64,000 bases of DNA from Setoptus koraiensis (lineage: Eukaryota > Arthropoda): the NCBI GenBank assembly GCA_048013815.1, contig CM106586.1:15624001-15688000 (forward strand), read 5' to 3'. Shown here piece by piece: positions 10,500 through 23,557 of this stretch. How positions within the stretch are numbered: the first letter of the stretch is position 1; every line of letters starts with the position of its first letter. The notes under the pieces are model-generated. The model was not told where the DNA came from, did not search any database, and saw nothing but the letters and a program-made list of their open reading frames with translations. Position numbers and translations under genes: made by a program.

Positions 10500-13379
10500 G
10501 ATTTCACAGCAGGCGCGGCTGTTGCTTTTGCTTCGCATGTTGATTGCGCGTTGTTGCAAAGAATGATGGATGATGGTTGATTTACTATTTTATAATTAGC
10601 GCGTAGCAGTATGTGGTCTCGTGCGATGCTAAATGGCTTCGACTCTGTCTGCGCCTTGCTGCGCAAAATGAGACACAATTTGTAGCGTGTTTAGTTACGA
10701 GATATGTGTGCATGGATAGGTATGAGAAAACTAAGGCAGGTCAGTACCAGGCCGTCCGCAAGTTTGCCTCTAAATGCGCTGGTATGGCTTGTGTTGCGGC
10801 ATCCGCTGCGCGCTGCTTGCGATTAGCAACTACAGACACAAACACGCACACAAACACACAGCACACACACCCTCGGTTAGAAATTGAGCGAGGCGAAAAC
10901 AGACAGCAGGACAATACAAACTGCGAACGATGTAACACTGGTAGCGTCCAGATGTGGGACGATTGGTGGTAGTCTAGGCAGGCTAGGCATAGGCAGAACG
11001 GCTTGGATGCAATTTTCTGCCACCGCGCCGACCCAGTAGAACTGTCCGTCCAGTGCCTCCTCGTCGCGACACAGCGCCACACTCCTCTTGCTCTGTGTTG
11101 CATTAGAGTTCTGGGTATTCGCCATTGCGCACACACCTAAACAAGAATTTTTTCTGGATACGATCCTCGGCGAATATTTGTGGTTACGCGTTTCCTAGCT
11201 TGCCTTTCTACTGAGCGTGTGTTAGTGGTACTGGTGTGTGTGTGCAGCGCGACAAACAGCTGCAAGAAAGAATTCGATTTTTCATCATTGGTAGTCACTC
11301 ACACATAGTTAGCGGTTCGTGGAACGAACGTCAACTACGACACCAGAGAGGAGAGGGAAATTCGAAAATCGAATATGCCACAGCGCCAAATTTAAAAAGC
11401 GACCATTGTCTATTTTATTTCGCGCTCGCTTCGAAGCGACAATTTATAATCTGTCATACCCCAATTTATGTCTTCGTCCACACCAGCAGTCTCGGGATTA
11501 CTGTAATGGCATTTGGATGAATTAATTATGGTATTGCTGTCAATTAGAAGCAGAAATTAAATAATCAATCCATGTTCGGATACGAATAGAGGGCCGATAT
11601 ACGTTACCGGCGACCAACGCATATTAGCGGCAGTGGCTCACAATGGCTGGACTATTATATGTTTTTATACCCATTGCAATTATGCATAAATGGTGACAAC
11701 AACTCAGAATGTTCCGCAATTAGATCACATACTGGCTCTACGTGCTGAACGAAGCATAATAGCATCGAAACAATTGGTTGGCAACTAGAAAGGCTATAAT
11801 AGCGGATGCGTATAATAGCAAACGCATAAGTAGTTATCGCAGTGACAGTTGAAACGCCAGCGACCGCGCGGTCCGCGCAACCGACAGATCATTATAGATT
11901 GCATGATAGCAGTCTTTATGCCATGTCGCTTGATGGACCGGTCATTCCTGCTCATTTATGTCAATTGTATTAGTTGTGCCTTACTATTGTTATACAAAAA
12001 AAAAATTTTCTGTGCATTTTAGAGCCAGTGCTGGTTATTGCGCTCTTCCCATTAGAGGGCAGTTATCACTACTATTGTTAGAGCGCCATGTATATATCTT
12101 ATTGTTAGCGGTTGACACCTCGGCCGAGATTGAGACCAGTACCCAGTGCTGCCCCAGTTTTTGGGTAAGTGCATCGCTATTCATGTCAAACACCTCAAGA
12201 GGATTAGTGACTATTGAATAGAGACAATAAGTGACATAGACAAGAATTATGTTGTTGGACAATTATATTATTTAAGTAATCGTGCTGCATCAGGAGAAGC
12301 TCTCATAGATAACCAGATCAATCTCAAGCTTTTGCATCAAGTCATCCCATAAGTATCACGAGGCTAGTATTATATATTACTTACTATTATTTATTATTTC
12401 CCGCATTTTATTACTTCAATCCAACTGTAGATGTTACATGCTCTTCTCTCGAAGTCTCTCGATTCGTCCGCCACGTCTCTACTTAACATCATCTGTAGCG
12501 CCTTTACATCTGACCGCTTTTTATCCTTTAGATGTGGCAAACAATCCTTCCCCGGATCAATCAACCATTTATGTTCACAGGGCACAAGATGGCAGCTGCG
12601 TGGGTGTCTGTAGTAAATCAGAATATTATACCGCTTGAATCTTATCTAAAATCGGAAGTTCCAGACACCGCCTTAGCCCGAATCTTTGCTCGCATTCTTG
12701 ATTTAAACTGTATTATCAATTTGAGCTTAGTTTATCGCGCTAGACTACTATATCATCATCGGCGGCGCTCCTCAATCGACCCAATCTATATTCCTGCTTC
12801 TACGTGCGCAGAGGGTGGAACGGCCACAAAGGTTTTCGCGTACATAGAAACCAAATAGTCGGTTCAATAGTTCATATGCCAAATGGTACTTACTCGGTTC
12901 TTCCACTCGGCAGAAAGAAGGCACATGTTAATGGTTAAAGGGCACCTTCTGAGATGAGGGGCTAATGTTTTATGCCGCACTCAGAAGGTCGATCACTGCA
13001 CTTGCAATAGGTTCGCTTAGCAGGCACGAAATGGTTGATGATGTATATCTGAGATAGAGAGAGTGTATGGCGCGATGCGATGTGAATGTCACAGATCACA
13101 CAACGGGGCTTACAGCCTCGTCATACTTCGGGCACAAGAAGTCGGGAGCATATTTCAATATGCGTGTTTTAAAATTTGTTAACTGTGTCAAATGGGGTAA
13201 TTCAGAAAATCTAGCCACTGCAGAAAGGTTTGTTACGGTGAAGTTTGTGATAATTTGTCTGTAGCAAGTATCTAAATAGGTTCCTCACAGAAGGATCTAC
13301 TCGTATGTTCATGTTAAGGGACTTATATTCTTTACATGAGAGGCACTTTAACTTTTGTATATTGTATGCTACCAAAATA
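10500..13379. other. Gene-poor sequence after the gap
   Basis: An AC-rich run lies at about 10845-10871. On the minus strand an 83-codon frame beginning at an ATG near 11128 (MANTQNSNATQSKRSVAL) and ending at 10877 has fairly even codon use and a hydrophobic end, but I recognise no homology and no splice context that proves it. A poly-A stretch lies at 11996-12004. Nothing else is supportable. Confidence 0.4.
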
Positions 13380-13383
13380 GTGG

Positions 13384-13745
13384 GTACCGCCACCCACCTC
13401 CCCCCACCACCCCGCCCCCCCGCCCTCCCCCCCCCCCCCCAGCCCCCCCCCCCACCACCCCCCACCCACACCCCCCCCCCCCCCCCCGCCCGCCCCCCAC
13501 CCTCCGGCCCCGCCCGCACAGCGCGCTCCCCCCCCCCCCCCCCTCCCCCCCGCCCCTCGCCCGTCCCCCTCTCCCGCTCGCCCCGCTCCCGCGCTCGACC
13601 CGCCCCACTCCCTCCTCCGGCCGCCCCCCCCCCTCCCCCACCCTCCCCCCCCGCCCCTCGCCCCCGCCCGCCCTCTCGCTCCCACTCCTCCCGCGCCCCC
13701 CCCCCCCCTCGCCGCGCGCACTCCCTCCGTCCTCCGCCCTCGCTC
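13384..13745. repeat. C-rich (G-rich on the minus strand) low-complexity block
   Basis: About 360 bases consist of long C runs broken by single A, G or T, between ordinary AT-rich flanks. Such a pure single-base block inside a decayed gene region resembles consensus built from poly-G read artefacts. A real G-quadruplex-forming satellite is the alternative. The large open frames it creates (Pro-rich or Gly/Arg-rich) are not genes. Confidence 0.85.
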
Positions 13746-13889
13746 ACTAGTTGAAAAGATCTCAAGATTACATGTACATAATATCAATATTATTATTGTA
13801 CTATTAGAATGGGCCTATGAGATAAATATACTAATAGCCGCTCACGCGTAGTTATACTTTAGCACATCAAACGTTTAGTATCTGCCTAA

Positions 13890-15963
13890 CATCACAGCCT
13901 CTAGCCGTCTCGCTCGACGAAGCAACAGGGACACGAGCAGTAGCCACGCGTGTACTCTTAAAAACACGAGGCTCTAAAGAGCGTATTCGATTCTCCGGAA
14001 GACAAGCAGAGTCTGGCTGCTGATCGTTTATTGCACGATAGGAGCTCGATGAATCACAAAGATGATTGTGCTGCAGCTGCCTTATTAATACAAAATAATA
14101 TTAGTCCGATGTTACCTCTAAATCTGGATTCATGCACTCCACGTAGCCAGCATTATGGAACGAACGCCGTAGCTAAGCTGCTCCTTGGATATCAGGTAAT
14201 GTTAACTTTCAAGCCAAACATAATATCACTCCACTCATGTCGCAGCTAAATGGGGCAAGGAGAGGATGGTGGAACTTACTTATAGAAACGGAGCTACTAT
14301 CGAGCGACACTAAAAGATGGACTTACTCCATTGCTTGTGCAGCTCGCAGTGGTCGCAACGATGTTGTCGATATATTAATTCGTAAAGGTGCTCCAATATC
14401 CGCGGCTGAGGGTCTAGAAGATGACGTGTTTAAGCCCCTCTACACATGGCAACCAGGGAGACCATCATGAATCTGCGTCTCTCTGGCTCATCATAGGGCA
14501 TCAGTAAATGATGTAACTAACGATTATCTAACAGCTCTTCATGTGGCTAGTCATTGCGGAGCATGTTACAGTGGCAAAACTTCTCTTAGATCATAAAGCG
14601 ATCCAAACTTTAAGCTCTGATGGATTACATCGTTGATATAGCATGTAAAAGAATCGTTTAGCGGTGGTGGAACTACTATTACGTTATGGTGCTCATTAAA
14701 TTTCAGTAACCGAATCAGCATAACCCCATTACATGTTGCTGATATTATGGGTAATATCGATATAGTCACATATTATTTTAAAAAGCATGGAGTATATTGA
14801 AACATCGACTGTTAGAGGAAGAGACACCGTTGCATCTGGCAGCCAGGGCAATTCAAATTGATGTGATCAAAATATTATTGCGTCACGGTGCTAACGTTGG
14901 AGCTAAGGCAAAAGAAGCGCAAACAGCACTTCATATCGCCTCGAGACTGGGCAATGCAGAAATAGCGGATCTCATTGATTCGTCTCGGTATTCGCAGTGG
15001 ATGCTCCCACCAAGGACAGCTATACAGCACTACATATTGCTGCAAAAGAGGTCATGATGAGGTAGTTGAAGTTTTACTAGATCATGGAGCAAAACATCAC
15101 TTGTGCAACCAAGAATCACGGCTTCACACCCTTGCATCTCTGCGTCAAAGTACGGCATTGAAAGTAGTCGAACTTCTCCTGGAGACTTGGTTGCATTAAT
15201 AGACGGCAGGTAAAAAGGAGTAACTCCTTGCATGTGTCACTCATTATGGATACCTGGTTGTCGTTCGTTTTTAAGTTAGAGGCCTCTCCACCGTACACTG
15301 CGAAGAATCAGGTATACCTCTCTACACATCGCAGCCAAGGGAAACAGATTAGATGTCGCTACAGCATCTTCTTGAGTATGGTTCCAAGCCAAATGCAGAA
15401 TCTAAAGCTGGTTTTACTCCGTTACATCTCGCAGGACAGAAGGCCGTGCAGATATGGCGGCTTTGCTTATCTACAATGGGGCTAACGTGAAACGCTCGAG
15501 CCAGAAATGGTATCACCATTACATTATGTGCCCAAGAGGATCACGTGAATGTGGCAAGTTAATGTTGCAAGTCGGGTGAACAACTCAACGAACAAACAGG
15601 GGTGGTTTCATCCTCTGTCATGTTGCCTCACACTTCGGTAGAGTTAATATGATACGATTTCTATTATCTAATGGTGCTAATGTAAATATTCCAGCAGCTC
15701 TGGTTTCAACTTTGCATCAAGCATGCATGTACCAGCAAATAGTTGTCTTCTTTTGCAAGCAAAGCGCATCCAGAAGCATAACAGTAGTGGTCAAACAGCG
15801 CTCTCAATAGCTCAAAATTAGGCTACGTATCCATCGTTGGATTACCTGAGTAATCACAGAAACAGTAGTCAAAGACAACAACACTGACAATAACAGAAGA
15901 AAAATACAAGATCGTTGGCCCACGAAATATGCAAGAAACTTTCGTCAGCGACTCAGAAGAGAG
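13890..15963 (+). pseudogene. Decayed ankyrin-repeat exon (repeats and start of the linker)
   Basis: Broken frames together follow the ankyrin membrane-binding domain in order. Recognisable pieces are KDDCAAAALLIQNN (about 14050), TNAVAKLLLGYQ (14160), ARSGRNDVVDILIRKGA (14340), NDYLTALHVASHCGA (14520), [11 protein letters not shown] (14817), [17 protein letters not shown] (14925), DEVVEVLLDHGAKH (15055), LEYGSKPNAESKAGFTPLHL (15371), HFGRVNMIRFLLSNGANVN (15628) and finally YKIVGPRNMQETFVSDSEE, the family's post-repeat linker. Many frameshifts and stops interrupt them, so no functional protein can come from this stretch. The copy shows no internal introns but ends exactly at a GTAAGT donor at 15964. 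The peptide expected to follow it in ankyrins (EDT...) starts the first intact exon at 25419. It is either the locus's own repeat exon decayed in place or a duplicated copy of it. Confidence 0.85.
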
Positions 15964-16229
15964 GTAAGTGTTTCTTAAAACATTCTCGTTCATTCGTTGC
16001 GTATCGTTTTCAACAGATGCACACTTTATACATATATCTTGAATATCATGAATCTACGGTTAGTCGTTATCGGTCCATTCATGTGTCAGCTTCCTTGACT
16101 AGACACGAGCTGTTCAGACCCTCTGCAAAACATATTCTAGAAATCTTCCTGCGAAGGAACTAGTCACATCTCGTGTCTTAGCTGGTCCACTTAGAGAGAA
16201 CTTAGTGACATGGGAATTCGCCAAATAAT

Positions 16230-16880
16230 TTGATGGTGGTGCCACATAACTCACTTGTCAGCCGTTGTAGTTCGAATATAGTGCCAAGATATCAGCTTGT
16301 TGTACCCTGAGAATCTCCTGTCTAAGGACGAAACAGCAACTGGCCAAGATAGGTTCGAACAGTTCAAATAGCGGTCACCAATCTGTCGGTATACCCGTCG
16401 GCTGTATATGTGATCCGCGAAAGATCGTTATATGTCACCAGATTTACATACATTGGGGCAAAATATCTCATTATCTTGCCTGTTGTCGTCAGGCATGCGA
16501 TCAATCTGGCTACTTTGTTAGGCCCACCATTTTTGAGACTGACAATCCCATTGATGAAGAGGGAATTTTCAGGGACAATAATAACCTGTTACTCTTTTCT
16601 TGACAACAAGCTAGACAAAATGATAGATCTTATTGCGAACGACAGTGATTGCGCTTCAACTGGTGGCATTTTTACTCAAGATGAGTTGTTTATTGAGCTT
16701 GCGATAAATTCAGAATGTCAGCTCGTAATTTCTATATTAACGATAAGTCGACTGGAGTGATTGTAAGACAACTGCCATTTGGCGGTGGCCGACTATTGTG
16801 CATTAACGACAAGCCAATTTGTTAAGATGGGCAGATTCGCAGACAGTCAAAAGTGCGAGATCGCACATGATTGATCGGCA
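16230..16880 (+). pseudogene. Decayed fragment of delta-1-pyrroline-5-carboxylate dehydrogenase
   Basis: This is the C-terminal third of P5C dehydrogenase, broken by several frameshifts and stops. Clear pieces are FEYSGAK near 16272, DQSGYFVRPTIFETDNPIDE near 16498, DNKLDKMIDLIANDSDCAST near 16606, and a PFGGGR-like stretch near 16777. They align in order with the intact gene at 51934-53751 and diverge clearly at the DNA level, so the copy is old. It lies 270 bases after the decayed ankyrin repeats, in the same order and orientation as the intact ankyrin and P5C dehydrogenase genes. Confidence 0.88.
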
Positions 16881-18386
16881 ATAATGCGGAAGATAAAAAA
16901 TATTCGATCGTTGTTCATTCGTTGCTCTTCTTTTCGCACGCATGTACATATTTTATCTACATGTCGCGAACTCTATGAATTGTGAGTCGCATTGAAAGTT
17001 GCACGAAGTGCGAAGGCATGATGGTTTTTAACTATCTCTCTCTCTCTCTCTCTCTCCCTCTCTCTAGAATTGAATTCTCATAGTCTCGTTATTAGTTTAG
17101 CCTAAAATAGGCCTTATAGCTATACTGTCACACTTTGGAGATCGATAGAATGGGTGAAAAGCTGATTGTAGTCAGTATAGACAGCGATAATAGATGCATG
17201 TCAACTTAGAATATTTTCTTACCGCCCCTCTCATTTTGTAAGACGGATATTTCTTAATGACGGTAGCAAGAAACATAAATGGCTTCATACAGCTTCAGCT
17301 AATCATAGAAACTCTTTATTTATTTGTTGGAAACCTCGTAGCACATGACTGCTACAATCTACTCCTGTGTTGTTACTTTCAATTTTAGTCATAAAAACCT
17401 GTTGTAGCTATCATTTCGCCCACCTTCATTGAGCTTCCCTAAGCCACGATTCCGTGAATGTTGTGTGTGTTGTTTCGATATAGTTGAGCCCGACAAGTAT
17501 TTGACTTCAGCTACAAGAACATAGCTTGAAAAATTTCTAAACGCCACGGGCATTTTTCCTCGCAATTCAGCCCCTCTTATCTATAAAATACAACTAACAA
17601 ATATTTTAGCTGAAGAGAGAACGTAAGCTGACTCTCATTCGAAAATCGAGGTAGTAGAGAAACTGTGAGTTGGTGTGAGAATGTAGTATTCTCTATCAAA
17701 GGTGATTAAAATACTTATTTTTGTCCAACTAATACATTTCCATGGACTGCGTGAGTAGTGATGAATGAGCAGAAAGCTAGAGAATAACAATTTCTGAGGT
17801 TAACAAGTAGCGACGAACATAGATCACCTGATTTAGCAAATATCTTATTGTTATGTAAGTTGAACCCAGCAACAGTGAATATTGATAAATTGAGATACTG
17901 CTTGATTTGGCACGAGTTGCCCACGTGGTAGCCGAACCAAGGCCTGTTTGATTCAGCAGCTCCCATTCGTTGAACACTGTATGAACACTCTTTATTGGAG
18001 GCATATATTCTCAACTATACTAGCACAGTGCTGGAACTGATAATCTATCTTTCAGGATGTTATGAAACATATATCAATCTCTTCCTTCATCTATATTAGT
18101 GAAATAATCAGTCGTTAGGCATGCCCGCGTGTCAGTTTATCCTTGCCTGTGAACATTTTTATAAACAATCGTTCAATTGTGATAATGAAAGAAAAAATCA
18201 AACTGCTTACAAACTAGAAATTGGATTGTCAATTGTCAGCAATTCTAATTTCTATCATAACAGTATGTGTGTAATGATGAGTTGAGTGATTTGATTGTCG
18301 ACTTATTGAAATCATGAGAATATGAAGATCCGTCTAGACGAATGCCACAATATCTATTTGTAATCTCAAGATACTCTGTATCGTTA

Positions 18387-18419
18387 GTTAACTAGAGAGT
18401 TAGAAACTCTCTAGTTAAC
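18387..18419. repeat. Perfect 15-bp inverted repeat with 3-base loop
   Basis: GTTAACTAGAGAGTT at 18387-18401 and its exact reverse complement at 18405-18419 are separated by AGA. No coding sequence is near. Confidence 0.9.
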
Positions 18420-21400
18420 CAACGATTCATGGAATCACGATTACTAATTGAGTATAGTAAGTAACGTTACGCAACCACCATGCTCACACTTGAATTGTGC
18501 TGTGGCTAAAATGGTTACTAAAGCTTTTTTATTCATCCTCTATGGCTTATAAACATATTGTTCAGCTTTATTGCACAGCAACTCCTATTCATCTATTCTC
18601 TCTGATATCTACCATCTATAAATTTATTGGCAAAGCACTCCTCCCCATTATTGAAGTGGGAAAAAATAGTTGCCCTTCTTTCCTCATTACTATAAGTGCA
18701 AGTGTGAAACTATCCATTCTTTAATAAGCTTATTCAGCTAGTTTAATTACACTGACTGTATTATTATATTCTTTAGCTATCTAGAAAAAAAAGGCACCTG
18801 CAGCATTCTAGTCATTACGATAATAACCATCGTAGTGGAAGGATGTTTACCAGTAGTATCATATAGTGAGTGCAAGTAGTAAGTGATAAGAGCAAAAAAT
18901 AGATAGTAGTTGCGATAATAAAAAGCGATAAATACTTATTGTAGCGGGATTGTGTGATTGCACTTCAAGTAAGTTTTGCTTCAGAGGAATAGGAGTGATT
19001 CGCACAGATTCAAAATCATAAAAGCATTGACAATTCATATAACAGCAAAGAATAAATTAACATTTTCGCAACTAGCTTACTATTAAGCTACTAGACCAAG
19101 AAGAAGCACAGAGTGCAACAACAAAACCAGATCAACTTGATTGAACAGTCTGCTAGATATATTCATTAAGCTATAGCTCACGGGTTCGTATTAGTTTTAA
19201 ACCTCAATTATTTAATCGTGGTTCTTCTACATCTGATAATATGGAATGAATATAGTGTCAAGGATACTTGGCACGAACATGCATCAGAATACTCACATTA
19301 GTTGAAGATTACCTATACACAAAATACACACGCACACATCATTGCCGACGAGGCATAATCACAGATGTGAAAACGTTGCGAAACAATCAACAAAGACAAC
19401 AATCTACTACTAAACTCGTCAAGCCTGTCTTGAAAGCTTGTTTTGTGTCGTCTAAAGTAAAAAGAACAATTATCGCAAGGGACAATTGCTGTAGTTACAT
19501 TTGTTAAATGAATTGTTCTGAAAAACTAATTAGATTTTTCGTCGCACACATCGCATCCCCATCCATTCAACGAGTCCATCCTCTAGTAACTATTATAGTG
19601 AGCTAGCCAGTCTCGATTTTTCATATCTGTTTGTTTTTAATACATTAGCAACAATTCAACCGAATGCATACAAGTGCACACAGGTGAACCAAGAGTTGTC
19701 CTGACTCTACACCTTCCTCTTATTGTGTTGATATTATTAGTTATATAATTATAACTTGTGTATGTAATATGCTGGTGTTGCCTCACATGAACTTTGTTGT
19801 TAGCAAGTTATAAACAACACATATAACATGCTTTTAACCAACCATTTTGTATGCATTAAGCTGGCGAGAAAGCTTTCTCATGCTTACACCAAAAGTGATT
19901 ATAATTAGGTATACAAGGATTTGTATTATGATGCAGCAAAAACAAGCCATTCATTCACATAGAAATCCATTCCAAGCAAGTAATGAATGATTACAGCAAG
20001 ATGCTAAAATAAACATAGAAAGTGTGAGTGTGTGGGCCTGTTTTTCTTATAGCTGTTGTTTAGCCTGCCATCTGTTTAGTTTCTTGCTGGATATTTCGAT
20101 TAGCGAACACAATCAATCGAAGGCCAAAAAACGATAATGCTCATAGATTTTGCAAACAAGACAAAGAGTGAGAGAGAAAGAGGAATAGGGTGAGATTCGA
20201 GTGGCATCAAATAAGCTCGTTGAGGTACGCAGACAACGCTTTTAAGTTGGCATTATCCAATGGAGGGTTAAATCTGAACTACATCTCGGCAGGTGCTTCA
20301 AAAAATTTTTATATCCTGTAAGTTTGTGCTGATGCTCCTTGTTCGTTCAGTCTGATCGCCTTTTATTGCTTTTCCGACCAGAATAGACGAGAGAGTGAAA
20401 TAACAGTATGATAGTAGATAAACCTATCAGATAGTTCTGATTGTATACATAACCCTTCCTGTCCTTCGACTTGTTTCCTTCTCAAGGACAATAGCGTTAG
20501 GCATGCAATGTTTTTCTCGCTGTACATCATTAAGTTTTCGTCGTCGTGTCTGCAGAGCTACTTCTATCTTGTGCGATAACAAAGTTTGGCATTAAAATGT
20601 TTGTTTTAGTGTACTCTATGACTAGTTGTGTGTGTGAGAACATCGCATATATCGGCTAGATAGATAAGAGATGTTATAAAGCGTTATATTGAGAGACATG
20701 CCACTAGGAGAATGAACAAAATTGGTTATAGCGAGAAAACTAATAGTTCAGAGAAGCAACAACCAATCACGAAGAGTTAAATCATGGTCGTCGTTCATCG
20801 TATGTGTAGCCATTTTTATAGGTAGTGTACGCCGATGGCATGGCTTAGTTATAGATAAATTGATAGAATCCAAACAAACCTCGCACTAAAGATGAGCGCT
20901 TGTATTATCCAATCATATATATATAAATATAAATTCATATATACAAAAGAAGGTAGAGATAAGACCACTGCACAGGTAGATATCAGATAATCAATTGGTA
21001 GGCCGGCATGATTGATTTATCAATGGGGCACACACATCTAAACAATGTCTCGCCTATTCAGAATATAATGATGATGTTTTGTACTCGTATTTTCAGTCAT
21101 TGACGACCTTTATTAGAATAGAAACATTGTCTATGTAGAGCTAATGATTTCTGCATCGAGACTTAGTTCACTCACTAGTTAAAGCATGGCTTAAATGCAA
21201 CCATGTGTCATGTCTTCGTGTCAGTTGTCGTATGTCATTCGAATAGTATACCTCATGTAGGGATTTGTCTATTTGTCAGCAGTTGTCTAAGTTAACAATC
21301 AAATTGATTTAATGCTGTGTCTGTAATTCGGGTGATTTGTTGTTTACTAAATAAGACACAATGGGTATCTGTTTCGCATACTACCACCTCTGAGGTAGCC

Positions 21401-23528
21401 TTAATCTGAATCATATCGCTATCTCACCCCTCTCTCCTTGCTCGCGGATTTTTCCATCTGAATAATTGATGAGAAGCAGTCCATCAATGCAAAGCGGGTC
21501 TAAACTAATCATACTAATGGCCTTGTGCGAAAGAGTGCAAGCTATTTCTATATTGTAGAGCATTTATCATTAGATTCTATATAAAGATCCAAGCGATAGA
21601 GCAAGAGAGGGCAGGAAAAGAACAGTTTTGATGATTGTCTGTGTTCATGACTACATATTAAAACTTTCATATACATGCTGACAACTCGTCGAATATGCGT
21701 CGATTTATAACAATGACTATGGTTCCGATATTGAGAGGGTTTTATTACACTTGTATGCACTTACAAACAAAGTGGCCTACCAATCGAATGAAACTGAACA
21801 ACAATCAAGCTGACAATGATAGTTAGCCTTGTTGACGGATATTATTGAGCAATAAATAGAGAAGCATAAAGTGCGAGTTGAACAAACACACGAAAATATA
21901 GTAGCATTCAACGATAAACATTATGCTCGTTGATTTTAGTTATACTGTAGTGTGTAAAGTGTTCTGACGGTTATCTATCTAGGTAATCCCATCAATTTTG
22001 CGAACAAACAAACACAACGATGGCGATGCGCAAACTATATTCACAGATGGTATATGGTTTCTGTCTAGATGTATGTTTGCATTTGGCCTGTATGATTGTG
22101 TATTTATGTTGGTGTGTCTCTCAAAATTATATGCATTCTCTACGATAAATATAAGAGGAAATAATTCATTTTTAAGCAAGCAAAACTGGGTTAACAAGGC
22201 CAACAATTCTAACAATTATCTCTGACACACAAAACAAAGCTTCTGTTTTTGTTGACAACATCCTTTGTCTTATCACACTTGTGCCCGTACTGTATGTGTC
22301 TCGAGAAACTCTTGAGCAGCGTTGATTTTCATAAGCCTGAAGGGCCGATTGATCGCATCATAAGCGCCGCTGTGATGCAGGCTTTTAAGAATTTGTCCCA
22401 AGTCTAATATGAGTCTAATGTATCTTTGCTAGAGCATTTGAAGTGATAATGTTGATATGGCAACAGCCCAGATCAGCCAGCGATAGGGACACGGAGCAAG
22501 TTCAGCATCAACTTAATTGCCCTAAATACAACATCGGCAGCACCGACGACGCATAGGTAGAGAGCACGCTGCTTACATCATATGAGTTGTGTGTGTGTGT
22601 GTGCACTTTGTGAGGGCCCCTCCCTATATCAATCCCCAGATGCAATATGGTGCGGCTGCCTCAGTGAGATGCGGCAATTTATTTTGTTAGTAGCATGAGT
22701 CATAGCAGCAGTAGTGAGTCGAACTCCGCTAGGTTAACATTGGACTTTGGGAAAAATGTCAATGGAAAGCCGATGGACGGGGGCTCCCGCGGGGCAAACA
22801 GATAAATGAATGGGGGTGGGGCTGATAGTTTCTCGGCGCCACCGCCAGGCTGTAGCTCTGGCGCGGCTGTGTCGATCCATACTATGGATTGCATACTATG
22901 GATTCCATAGCGATCAGAGCCGCACTGTTTGTGGTGCTGCTGTGTGACGCAATCATTGTATCGCACCTGCGCATTGGGAATGTTCTCGAGCGATGGGTGC
23001 CACGGTTAAGGTTATCTGTTGTTAGAGTTGAGTCCGTTCGACTGAGCTGCAATTGTGAGAAGTAAGTGAGATGCTCAAGTGTTGGACTTAGTTTTGCAGC
23101 GTATAGAGCGGTGCAGCAGTTAAGCTACCGTTCAAGTGAGAGCGAGCGAGCGAGCGAGTTTAGCCCAGACCCCATTGTGGATTACTGCGCAAACGACGGG
23201 GAATAATTGCGCGCGTTTTATTGCTGCTCCGCTTGATATTGTGCCGCTTTGCAATGTAGGTGGGGTGGCATATTCGGTATAGTTTTGCACAATAGTGGCT
23301 ATCCATTCTACTAGAAACATATAGCGAGCTAATGTTAGTGTAGCGCGTGTTGTGCGCCAGCCTAGTATGTGCTTCATTTCTGACGATGTGTTCCGCCGAC
23401 GATGTCTGACTAGCTGGCTCACTGTGTGGCTTGCTCGCTGACTGGAGTGCCCTGTACAAATAAACTGTGAATATCACCGTGTGTGTGTGCCGTCTCGCCA
23501 GCGTTGCGCTTATATACCAGCCTATTGA

Positions 23529-23557
23529 TATATACGGAGTGGCGAGGATTGTTCAGT
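23529..23557 (+). promoter_or_regulatory. Candidate core promoter for a repeat-less ankyrin transcript
   Basis: TATATA at 23529-23534 is followed by the arthropod initiator TTCAGT at 23552-23557, placing +1 at 23555 and the TATA box at -26. The surrounding 23.1-24.3 kb has simple 5'UTR-like repeats, and possible donors (for example GTAAGT near 23980). The first intact ankyrin exon begins 1.9 kb downstream. Use of this promoter is inferred from position and motif only. Confidence 0.3.

Noticed and set aside
10877-11134. Small minus-strand frame near the gap, possible first exon
   Set aside because: Codon use is reasonable but there is no homology, no clear splice site and the continuation would enter the gap; mentioned only as part of the region.
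12532-12858. 108-residue plus-strand frame
   Set aside because: No recognisable family, unremarkable start context, in a region of decayed sequence.
13305-13787. Long Pro-rich (plus) and Gly/Arg-rich (minus) open frames
   Set aside because: They are by-products of a C-only block with no stop codons possible; composition differs from every real gene here.
13890-16880. Processed retrocopy of ankyrin
   Set aside because: The fossil ends at an intact intron donor rather than continuing into the next exon, and no poly-A tail is seen, so genomic duplication or decay in place fits better.
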